9,429 nt of DNA from CASQEL01 sp036655975 (GTDB taxonomy: Bacteria > Desulfobacterota > Desulfovibrionia > Desulfovibrionales > Desulfovibrionaceae), in the NCBI GenBank assembly GCA_036655975.1, contig JAVVPD010000081.1, positions 1-9,429 on the forward strand. The letters are read 5' to 3'. This document shows positions 1 to 4,552 of the stretch, in pieces (positions within the stretch are counted from its first letter, which is position 1; every line of letters starts with the position of its first letter). The position numbers were made by a program, and so were the translations under genes. Below the pieces are notes generated by a model, which was not told the DNA's origin, ran no database searches, and saw only the letters and a list, made by a program, of their open reading frames with translations.

Positions 1-29
1 GGGTATTTGGGCCTTCGGTGCGGGGACAG
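1..29. other. Chromosomal flank left of the element
   Basis: These 29 bases precede the duplicated tRNA terminator and have no counterpart at the right end of the element, so they should be original chromosome. They are too short to assign to any gene. Confidence 0.5.
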
Positions 30-64
30 AAAAAGCCCTTACAGTGTAAAATCTGTAAGGGCTT
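30..64 (-). terminator. Rho-independent terminator, left copy of the tRNA-Ala terminator
   Basis: A perfect 12-bp stem (33-44 pairing with 53-64) with an 8-base loop is followed, on the minus strand, by a run of T (34 to 30, two of them in the stem). It is the same hairpin as at 4518-4552 and ended the tRNA transcript before the insertion. It could now stop transcription leaving the element leftwards. Confidence 0.75.
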
Positions 65-120
65 GATTTCATGGTGGAGAAGAAGAGATTTGAACTCTCG
101 ACCCCTGCCTTGCGAAGGCA
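30..120 (-). repeat. attL: 3' part of tRNA-Ala plus its terminator (host copy)
   Basis: Bases 72-120 match 4561-4609 without a mismatch (49 bp). They represent nucleotides 28-76 of the tRNA on the minus strand. Bases 30-70 match 4518-4558 exactly and hold the tRNA terminator hairpin. Between the two blocks this copy has a single A where the right copy has TT. After base 120 the sequence leaves tRNA identity and becomes AT-rich element DNA, so this is a tRNA fragment and not a working gene. The identity stops exactly at the edge of the inverted repeat TGCCTTGCGAAGGCA (106-120), which is the anticodon stem-loop, a usual crossover site for tyrosine integrases. Under normal integration geometry the left copy is the old host 3' end, separated from its 5' half by the insertion. 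Confidence 0.9.
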
Positions 121-217
121 TGTATCTATATTACTCTCTAGTTTGCACTGTTTCTATAAGTATCTATTTTATTGAATATTTTGTCAAGTTGACTTGTTTG
201 ACTTACCCCTATTTTCG
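121..217. other. AT-rich attP arm region with short repeats
   Basis: This AT-rich stretch between attL and the integrase promoter contains the inverted repeat GTCAAGTTGAC (183-193) and two direct copies of TTGACTT at 189-195 and 198-204, 9 bp apart. Such sites fit binding of an integrase, excisionase, host factor or repressor, but nothing here identifies the protein. No coding sequence is evident. Confidence 0.4.
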
Positions 218-226
218 CCCTATTTT
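198..226 (+). promoter_or_regulatory. Likely integrase promoter
   Basis: A -35 like TTGACT (198-203), a 17-base spacer and a -10 like TATTTT (221-226) lie upstream of the integrase start. The -10 overlaps the arm-type repeat at 218-257, so integrase bound to its arm would also cover its own promoter. Autoregulation is inference from that overlap. Confidence 0.45.
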
Positions 227-257
227 TACCTTGTGTGTTACCATAGGTGTTACCACG
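218..257 (+). repeat. Arm-type direct repeat, left copy
   Basis: This 40-base block matches 4476-4515 at 38 of 40 positions; the two mismatches are at 244-245. It contains GTGTTACCA twice (235-243 and 247-255), 12 bp apart. With the matching copy just inside the other end, this is the layout expected of integrase arm-binding sites on both sides of an attP core. Confidence 0.7.
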
Positions 258-273
258 GGAAATGGGTATAAGT

Positions 274-1401
274 ATGGAAAAATCAGCTAAATACGCAGGT
301 GTGTACATTTACACTGACGGCAATAATGAGCGTATTTTTTATATTCTCTATCGCCAAGGTCGTGGACGTGGAGCCAAGTTAGTGAAAGAGCCTGTCGGAA
401 ATGCTTCTGCGGGCATGACTGCTGCCAAGGCTGCACAGATACGCGCTGACCGTATGCGAGGCAAGGAACAGAGCAACACCGAACACCGCGCCGCTGAAAT
501 CGCCGCCCGCCGTGCTGATGAAAGCCGCTGGCCTTTGGGCAGGATATGGCAAGCCTATCAGGATGCCCACACAGAGAGTGCCAGCAGGAAAATTGATTGT
601 ACCCGTTACAATGCCCATTTAAAAAAACGCTTTGGCGATATGCTGCCCGCTGACATCACCACCGCCGATGTGGAGCGCATGAAGGGTGCTCTTCTCAAAG
701 TTGGGCGCAAACCCGCTACTATTCAGCGCATCATGGTTGTTCTGCGGGCTGTTATCAACTTTGGCGTGCAGCACGGGCACTGCCCCCCCATTGACCCCGG
801 CAAGCTGCAATTCAAGGCCATGAAGGTGGACAACCAAAAAACAGAAGTATTGACAGATGCTGAACTCGTTCGCCTGTTACAAGCTCTGGATGCCGAAGAC
901 GACCAGAACGCCGCCGCTCTTATCCGTTTGGCATTGGTGACAGGTATGCGCAAGGGGGCATTGCTGGCACTGCGCTGGGATGATTGCGACTTTGAGCGCG
1001 GCATCATCACCTTGCGAGGGGAAGCCGCCAAGAAGGGCAAGACCGACTTTATTCCCATGAGTACCGCAGCCCGCACCGTGCTGGAAGGCATAGACAATAC
1101 AGGCAGCCCCTTTGTGTTTCCCGGCAGAGGTGGGGCGCAGCGCACCGACTACCGCCGTATTGCCCGCCGTGTGAAAGCCAAGGCCGGGTTGCCCGAAGAT
1201 TTTCGCCCCCTACACGGCTTACGGCACAACTACGCTTCACGTCTGGCATCGTCCGGGCAAGTGGATATGTACACCCTGCAAAAACTTCTAACCCACGAAA
1301 GTCCGACCATGACGCAGCGTTATGCCCACCTTGCCGATGAAGCTATGAAACGCGCCGCCGCCGTGGCTGACAGTGTGCTGACCCCCAAAGCCAAAGAATG
1401 A
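274..1401 (+). CDS. int: Tyrosine recombinase / phage-type integrase
   Basis: This 375-residue integrase should catalyse insertion and excision of the element at the tRNA-Ala gene. The C-terminal catalytic domain shows the full residue set: Arg226 (in TGMRKG), His314 and Arg317 (in HGLRH), His341 (in LLTHES) and the nucleophile Tyr350 (in RYAHL). The N-terminal part has the arm-binding style of prophage integrases (KYAGVY, then a basic stretch), followed by a SAM-like core-binding region at roughly residues 85-175. The length is normal for the family, so it looks intact. I chose ATG 274 because family members begin near MxxxxKYAGVY; ATG 262 is an alternative. A GTG at 247 is open in frame but lies inside the arm repeat and is unlikely. 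The gene sits next to attL and reads inward, as is common for integrases. Confidence 0.93.
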   Translation: MEKSAKYAGVYIYTDGNNERIFYILYRQGRGRGAKLVKEPVGNASAGMTAAKAAQIRADRMRGKEQSNTEHRAAEIAARRADESRWPLGRIWQAYQDAHTESASRKIDCTRYNAHLKKRFGDMLPADITTADVERMKGALLKVGRKPATIQRIMVVLRAVINFGVQHGHCPPIDPGKLQFKAMKVDNQKTEVLTDAELVRLLQALDAEDDQNAAALIRLALVTGMRKGALLALRWDDCDFERGIITLRGEAAKKGKTDFIPMSTAARTVLEGIDNTGSPFVFPGRGGAQRTDYRRIARRVKAKAGLPEDFRPLHGLRHNYASRLASSGQVDMYTLQKLLTHESPTMTQRYAHLADEAMKRAAAVADSVLTPKAKE

Positions 1402-1410
1402 AACAGTATC

Positions 1411-1438
1411 TTGACATGCTAGCAAATAATGATAACAT
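1411..1438 (+). promoter_or_regulatory. Likely hicAB promoter and operator
   Basis: A perfect -35 TTGACA (1411-1416), a 16-base spacer and a -10 like TAACAT (1433-1438) lie in the 43-bp gap between int and hicA. The short inverted repeats GCTAG...CTAGC (1419-1443) and ATGATAACAT (1429-1438) overlap the -10. HicB antitoxins usually repress their own promoter, so these repeats are candidate operators. The predicted transcript start falls at or near the hicA ATG. Confidence 0.5.
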
Positions 1439-1444
1439 CTAGCT

Positions 1445-1699
1445 ATGAACAATCAGCAGCAAAAAACGCTCAAGGCAATCTTTGCCCGTCCTGTCCTGAA
1501 AAGTATCATCTTTGCCCAAGTGGAGAGTTTGCTGGTAGCCTTGGGGTGTGAGTTGATTGAAGGCAATGGTTCGCGTGTGGCCTTCAAAAAAGGAGCGCAA
1601 CGCTTAGATGTGCATAGGCCGCACCCCGGCAAAGAGGCCAAGCCCTATCAGATACAAGCTGTCAGAGAATTTTTGGAAGCTATAGGAGTTCATATATGA
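1445..1699 (+). CDS. hicA: HicA-family toxin (mRNA interferase-like)
   Basis: This 84-residue protein matches the HicA family in size and fold pattern. HicA toxins are small double-stranded-RNA-binding-fold proteins that cleave mRNA and are neutralised by HicB. The C-terminal half, with HRPHPGKEAKPYQ followed by VREFLEAIGV, is the recognisable signature. The usual catalytic GS-H motif of classic HicA reads GSRV here (GNGSRVAF, about residues 40-47), so the expected histidine is absent at that point. I recall a subfamily with this pattern, but activity should not be assumed. The stop codon overlaps the hicB start as ATGA. There is no clear Shine-Dalgarno before ATG 1445, and the predicted promoter would give an almost leaderless message. 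Confidence 0.85.
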   Translation: MNNQQQKTLKAIFARPVLKSIIFAQVESLLVALGCELIEGNGSRVAFKKGAQRLDVHRPHPGKEAKPYQIQAVREFLEAIGVHI

Positions 1700-2019
1700 A
1701 AGCCATGAATTACACGGGCTACGCCGCCCATATTGCGTACAGTGACGAAGATGAGTGCTTTGTTGGCAGGGTGGCGGGTATTAAAGATATCATCACCTTT
1801 CACGGTGAAAGTGTGTCAGAAATTCGTAATGCATTTCATGAGGCTGTTGACTTTTACCTCAGCACTTGCACTGAGCGAGGGGAAGAACCCAACAAGCCTT
1901 ATTCAGGCAAAATTTTTTTGCGCCTTGACCCTGCAACACATGCTCACATTGCCCTGCAAGCACAGGTTCATGGGAAGAGTATAAACCAGTATGCCGCCGA
2001 AGTGCTGGCACAGGCGTAG
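1696..2019 (+). CDS. hicB: HicB-family antitoxin
   Basis: This 107-residue protein pairs with HicA. The N-terminal part (about residues 4-65, with YTGYAAHI, GRVAGIKDIITFHGE and FHEAVDFYL) is the partial RNase H-like HicB fold that binds the toxin. The C-terminal part (about 71-107, FLRLDPATHAHIALQ then GKSINQYAAEVL) is a ribbon-helix-helix-type DNA-binding segment, expected to repress the hicAB promoter. It starts at ATG 1696, overlapping the hicA stop by 4 bp, which fits translational coupling; ATG 1705 is a second possible start. Its TAG stop (2017-2019) is followed immediately and in the same frame by the truncated primase reading frame. Confidence 0.9.
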   Translation: MKAMNYTGYAAHIAYSDEDECFVGRVAGIKDIITFHGESVSEIRNAFHEAVDFYLSTCTERGEEPNKPYSGKIFLRLDPATHAHIALQAQVHGKSINQYAAEVLAQA

Positions 2020-2190
2020 CAACATTTCCCTCGGATAGGTGCGGACGGCGGCAAGCGTTTCCTGACAGGTGGCAAAACTGCAGGGGGCTTCTTTTCGATA
2101 CCCTCCAAAGATGGCAGTAAGGACGGGCCGCTCTGTATCTGTGAGGGCTATGCCACCGCTGCCAGCATCCACCTTGCCACAGGGCACGCC
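2020..2190 (+). pseudogene. N-terminally cut TOPRIM primase coding remnant, continuous with the next CDS
   Basis: From the base after the hicB stop the same frame is open and reads as a phage-type primase TOPRIM region: GADGGKRFLTGGKTAGGFF and then LCICEGYATAASIH, the latter with the TOPRIM glutamate. It has no ATG, and the only plausible start is GTG 2191. The zinc-binding and catalytic N-terminus expected upstream is missing, because hicAB and int occupy that position. Coding similarity fades around 2020-2035, which should be the junction of a deletion or a hicAB replacement. The stretch is probably not translated from its own start, unless by readthrough of the hicB TAG. Confidence 0.75.
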
Positions 2191-3384
2191 GTGCTGTGCG
2201 CTTTTAATGCGGGCAATCTTTTGCCCGTGGCAGAGGCGGCGCGTGCACTGTACCCTCAACGGCGTTTAATCCTGTGTGCAGATAATGATGTGAAAGCCGA
2301 TGCCACCAACGTAGGCCTTGACGCTGCCACCGCCGCAGCTCAGGCCGTCAATGGGCTTTTGGCTGTTCCGCCGGCGCATGAGGGCAAGGCATGTGACTTC
2401 AACGACTTGCACCAGTGGCGGGGGTTTGAGGCTGTATTGACGTGTATTGAGGAGGCCAAAGCCCCGCACAACACTATGAAAACAGCCTTGCGTGTGCTTG
2501 ATCTGGAAGAGATGCTCACCATTGAAATGCCACCGCGAGAATACGTTGTGCATCCTGTTATACCAGAACAGGGCCTATGCTTACTTTACGCAGCCCGTGG
2601 AGTTGGTAAAACCCATATCGCCCTGAGTATTGCCTATGCTGTAGCTAGTGGTGACAAAGTCCTAAAATGGACATGCCCCAAGCCACGGCAGGTGTTGTAT
2701 GTTGATGGTGAAATGCCATTTACGGTTATGCAAGAACGCTTGGCAGCATTGGTGCGAGCGCATGACATCGAACCAGACCCCCATTTTTTTCGTATTCTGA
2801 CCCCTGATATGCAGGGTGAAAATCCCATGCCCAACCTTGCTACCAGTGAGGGGCAAGATGCTATTGCACCATACCTTGACGGTGTATCACTGGTAGTCAT
2901 TGATAACCTTGCCACACTTTGCCGTTCTGGACGTGCCAACGATGAGGAAAGCTGGCTCCCTGTGCAGGCGTGGATACTTGAGCTACGCCGCAGGGGGATA
3001 AGTGTTCTGCTTGTGCATCATGCCTCAAAAAATGGAGGACAACGGGGAACCAGTGCCAAAGAAGATGTTTTGGACACGGTTATCAACCTGAGCCGCCCCA
3101 AAGACTACAACCCCGAAGAGGGCGCACGTTTCGAGGTACACTTGACTAAAGCGCGGGGAATTTTTGGGCCAGATGCGGAACCCTTTGAAGCACGTCTTGA
3201 GTCTGACAGCACACGCTCATATTGGACAGTACGCAGCATTGAAGATGCCTTACAATCACAGGTGCGTACTCTTGCCAATGACGGCATGACGCAACGTGAA
3301 ATTGCCACCGAATTGGATGTCAGCAAGTCAAACGTAAACCGTCTTTGCAAAAAGTTTGGCATCGACACGAGAGGGGGGAAGTGA
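2191..3384 (+). CDS. Truncated TOPRIM primase fused to a RepA-like AAA helicase
   Basis: The visible 397 residues begin inside the TOPRIM domain, with the metal-binding DxD pair at Asp31/Asp33 (LCADND) and the family motif CDFNDL at 68-73. A RecA/RepA-type ATPase follows: Walker A GVGKT at 137-141, DGEM at 172-175, Walker B LVVIDN at 234-239 and a VHHASKNGG loop at 275-283. Residues about 364-388 (MTQREIATELDVSKSNVNRL) form a helix-turn-helix. Family members replicate phage or plasmid DNA by priming and unwinding. Priming is doubtful here because the N-terminus is lost, but the ATPase and C-terminus look complete. Starts could be GTG 2191, with AGGG six bases upstream, or ATG 2476, which would give a helicase-only protein of 302 residues. 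The stop overlaps the next ATG (TGATG at 3382-3386). Confidence 0.8.
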   Translation: MLCAFNAGNLLPVAEAARALYPQRRLILCADNDVKADATNVGLDAATAAAQAVNGLLAVPPAHEGKACDFNDLHQWRGFEAVLTCIEEAKAPHNTMKTALRVLDLEEMLTIEMPPREYVVHPVIPEQGLCLLYAARGVGKTHIALSIAYAVASGDKVLKWTCPKPRQVLYVDGEMPFTVMQERLAALVRAHDIEPDPHFFRILTPDMQGENPMPNLATSEGQDAIAPYLDGVSLVVIDNLATLCRSGRANDEESWLPVQAWILELRRRGISVLLVHHASKNGGQRGTSAKEDVLDTVINLSRPKDYNPEEGARFEVHLTKARGIFGPDAEPFEARLESDSTRSYWTVRSIEDALQSQVRTLANDGMTQREIATELDVSKSNVNRLCKKFGIDTRGGK

Positions 3385-3443
3385 TGCACACATCCACAAA
3401 AACTTACGTTGAAAAAGCTTGTCCCACCTGTCCCACTCTATAG
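3384..3443 (+). CDS. Possible 19-residue peptide or broken start of the next gene
   Basis: ATG 3384 overlaps the helicase stop and has a strong purine-rich Shine-Dalgarno just upstream (GAGGGGGGAAG). The frame closes at TAG 3441-3443 after 19 codons, ending in a CPTCPT repeat. The good initiation signal suggests that a real gene starts here. Either it is a tiny coupled peptide, or the frame is broken by an indel near the contig end at 3453. I do not recognise the product. Confidence 0.3.
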   Translation: MHTSTKTYVEKACPTCPTL

Positions 3444-3684
3444 GGGGGGGACANNNNNNNNNNTTAACCAGCACGGTTTTTATGTAGTGCCTACCCCCAC
3501 CAAGGGGCTGGTGCTCCACTGTGACTATGCCGTGTCCGACAGTTTGGAGGCGCATATCATTCTATGGGCAATGGGCCAATGGAATGCGCTTATGAAGGGC
3601 ATAGGCTGGACAGGGCCAGAACTTCCCCGCCGCGTGGCGGTGAAAGGAAGAAACTGTTACAAGCTGCTAAGAGGAGCTGCCTGA
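3409..3684 (+). CDS. Small protein of unknown function, interrupted by an assembly gap
   Basis: After the gap (3464 onward) the frame is open to TGA 3682-3684 and reads NQHGFYVV, then LVLHCDYAVSDSLEAHIILWAMGQWNALMKGIGWTG, ending ELPRRVAVKGRNCYKLLRGAA. This is a soluble mixed alpha/beta composition with no membrane segment. The start is uncertain: TTG 3409 gives a repeat-encoded VPPVPL leader before the gap, and GTG 3487 is the first plausible start after it. Its stop overlaps the ATG of the ERCC4 nuclease, so the two are probably translationally coupled. I do not recognise the family. The position between helicase and nuclease suggests a replication or recombination accessory role, which is inference only. 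Confidence 0.55.
   Translation: MKKLVPPVPLYRGGTXXXXNQHGFYVVPTPTKGLVLHCDYAVSDSLEAHIILWAMGQWNALMKGIGWTGPELPRRVAVKGRNCYKLLRGAA
3420..3453. repeat. TGTCCCAC tandem repeat with inverted GGGACA, cut by an assembly gap
   Basis: Two 9-bp units TGTCCCACC and TGTCCCACT (3420-3437) are followed by eight G and ACA (3443-3453). GGGACA is the inverse of TGTCCC, so the block can fold into a hairpin. It stops at the N gap, which suggests further copies were collapsed or lost there. Confidence 0.6.
3454..3463. other. Assembly gap (10 N)
   Basis: The run of exactly ten N is a placeholder; the true length is unknown. It lies at the end of the TGTCCC repeat block, so repeat collapse is the likely cause. Confidence 0.95.
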
Positions 3685-4132
3685 TGCGAATTATTCAAGA
3701 CACCCGCGAACAGACCCCTTTTACCTTTCAGCATGCATGGTCAAAAGTAGAGCTTGTGTGTGGAACTTTGTCCATTGGTGACTATTCCCTTGCAGGATTG
3801 GAAGACAAGGTAGCTGTGGAGCGCAAAGAACTTTCTGACCTTGTGGCCTGCTTAGGGCGGGAGCGGGAACGCTTTGAAAGGGAGCTACAGCGTGGTGCCG
3901 CTCTTGATGCCTTTGCAGTGGTGGTAGAGGCGGCATGGGCTGAACTGGCAGGGGGAAAGTATCGGAGCCAACTGAACCCGCACGCAGCCTGTCAAAGTAT
4001 GCTGGCTTTCATGGGGCGGTATCGTGTGCCCTTCATTTTTGCTGGCAGCCGCGCCGCCGCCGAATATGCCACATGGGGTTTTCTCCACCAGTATNNNNNN
4101 NNNNAGCCAAAGCTCATGGAGATGCAGCATGA
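3684..4132 (+). CDS. ERCC4-family nuclease, C-terminus interrupted by an assembly gap
   Basis: The first 137 residues, before the gap, carry the ERCC4 (XPF/Mus81-type) active-site pattern: IIQDTREQTPF at 3-13, GDY at 32-34 and ERKELSDL at 46-53, followed by RFERELQR at 63-70. These nucleases cut branched DNA such as flaps and fork or junction intermediates. In phage genomes they accompany replication and recombination genes, as here. ATG 3684 has AGGAG seven bases upstream and overlaps the preceding stop. The end is inferred: with a gap of unknown length, the frame giving AKAHGDAA and then TGA (4106-4132) makes a credible family-like tail straight after the gap. Keeping the placeholder length literally would instead give a long unlikely extension to 4355. 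Confidence 0.8.
4095..4104. other. Assembly gap (10 N) inside the nuclease gene
   Basis: Ten N is a placeholder of unknown true length within the C-terminal part of the ERCC4 nuclease. Frame continuity across it cannot be read from this sequence. Confidence 0.95.
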
Positions 4133-4287
4133 AAAGATGTCGCAGGTGGCGGAGGTGGCAGCCAAGCTTCATCCAAGCTTCGATTGGTATTTTTCTCGCA
4201 TTTCTTCCTTGCTTCGTCCTTGCTTCAATGGGTTTTACCCGTCCAGCAGCTTGCGATGGTGCCTATTCCTTGTCGGTCGGGGCTTGA
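4129..4287 (+). CDS. Possible 52-residue small protein with one hydrophobic segment
   Basis: ATG 4129 overlaps the inferred nuclease stop as ATGA, the same coupling seen elsewhere in this element. The product starts very basic (MKRCRRWRRW) and then has a hydrophobic stretch (SIGIFLAFLPCFVLASMG) like a membrane or export segment, ending at TGA 4285-4287. Against it, the DNA is a set of short tandem repeats that could mimic coding, and the 3' end overlaps the minus-strand regulator. A competing frame starting at ATG 4138 also stays open. I do not recognise it. Confidence 0.25.
   Translation: MKRCRRWRRWQPSFIQASIGIFLAFLPCFVLASMGFTRPAACDGAYSLSVGA
4144..4240. repeat. Iteron-like cluster of short direct repeats
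   Basis: The cluster opens with AGGTGGCGG and AGGTGGCAG (4144-4161, period 9). CCAAGCTTC at 4162-4170 and 4173-4181 follows, then CCTTGCTTC at 4207-4215 and 4218-4226, both with a period of 11 bp and close in sequence to each other. The cluster ends with the inverted repeat GGGTTTTACCC (4230-4240). An 11-bp period is about one helical turn, which suits protein binding sites. Beside a replication helicase and a regulator, this could be an origin or operator region; function is inference. Confidence 0.5.
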
Positions 4288-4358
4288 TGCTCACCGTCAA
4301 ATGTTTCCTTGACCGGAACCCCCAAGGCTTTGGCAATACCCCCCAAGGTGGATAGGCG
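4263..4358 (-). CDS. C-terminal part of an XRE/Cro-CI-type regulator, 5' part in the assembly gap
   Basis: Reading leftwards from the gap, 31 codons give RLSTLGGIAKALGVPVKETFDGEHQAPTDKE and a TAG stop. The segment STLGGIAKALGVPVKETFD is the characteristic final helix pair of Cro/CI-type helix-turn-helix domains. The recognition helix and start should lie in or beyond the gap at 4359-4368. Right of the gap, a same-strand frame from GTG 4446 reads VNAIPLLRTARKQQK, which could be the first helix, but it has no Shine-Dalgarno and then runs into a hairpin, so this joining is tentative. The gene is convergent to the + strand operon. In temperate elements such a gene is usually the repressor that keeps the early genes silent. 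Confidence 0.7.
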   Translation of the reverse strand, partial: RLSTLGGIAKALGVPVKETFDGEHQAPTDKE

Positions 4359-4368
4359 NNNNNNNNNN
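4359..4368. other. Assembly gap (10 N) inside the regulator gene
   Basis: This placeholder gap has unknown true length. It probably removes the central helix-turn-helix coding part of the minus-strand regulator. Confidence 0.95.
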
Positions 4369-4380
4369 TACACACCCATA

Positions 4381-4406
4381 CCCCTGCCCTATGGTGGGGG
4401 CTTTTT
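4381..4406 (+). terminator. Possible rho-independent terminator on the + strand
   Basis: CCCCTGCC (4381-4388) can pair with GGTGGGGG (4393-4400) around the loop CTAT, with two G-T pairs, and is followed by C and five T (4402-4406). It would end the rightward element operon before attR. The stem lies next to a gap, so the local sequence may be imperfect. Confidence 0.5.
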
Positions 4407-4475
4407 GCTGCTTTCGTGCTGTTCTGAGCAGGGGAATGGCATTCACGGCAAAGGCTTTGGCGTAGACCCGCTACT

Positions 4476-4515
4476 CCCTATTTTTACCTTGTGTGTTACC
4501 AATGGTGTTACCACG
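4476..4515 (+). repeat. Arm-type direct repeat, right copy
   Basis: This block matches 218-257 at 38 of 40 positions, in the same orientation. It contains GTGTTACCA at 4493-4501 and 4505-4513 and ends two bases before the duplicated terminator of attR. In the excised circle the two blocks would flank the tRNA-derived core on either side, as integrase arm sites do. Confidence 0.7.
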
Positions 4516-4517
4516 AC

Positions 4518-4552
4518 AAAAAGCCCTTACAGTGTAAAATCTGTAAGGGCTT
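4518..4552 (-). terminator. Rho-independent terminator of tRNA-Ala
   Basis: A perfect 12-bp stem (4521-4532 with 4541-4552) and an 8-base loop (4533-4540) are followed on the minus strand by T bases down to 4518. It begins 8 bases after the tRNA CCA end. It came with the element and replaces the host terminator now stranded at 30-64. Confidence 0.8.

Noticed and set aside
247..273. GTG 247 as the integrase start
   Set aside because: It lies inside the arm repeat with no ribosome site; ATG 274 gives the family-like N-terminus.
18..290. 90-codon frame across the left tRNA fragment
   Set aside because: It translates the terminator and tRNA repeat (RRDLNSRPLPCEG), which recurs at the right end; it is non-coding RNA gene sequence.
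2069..2269. 66-codon frame overlapping the primase
   Set aside because: The overlapping frame carries TOPRIM motifs, so this one is a shadow.
3420..3453. CRISPR-like array at the TGTCCC repeats
   Set aside because: The units are 9 bp in direct tandem with no spacers.
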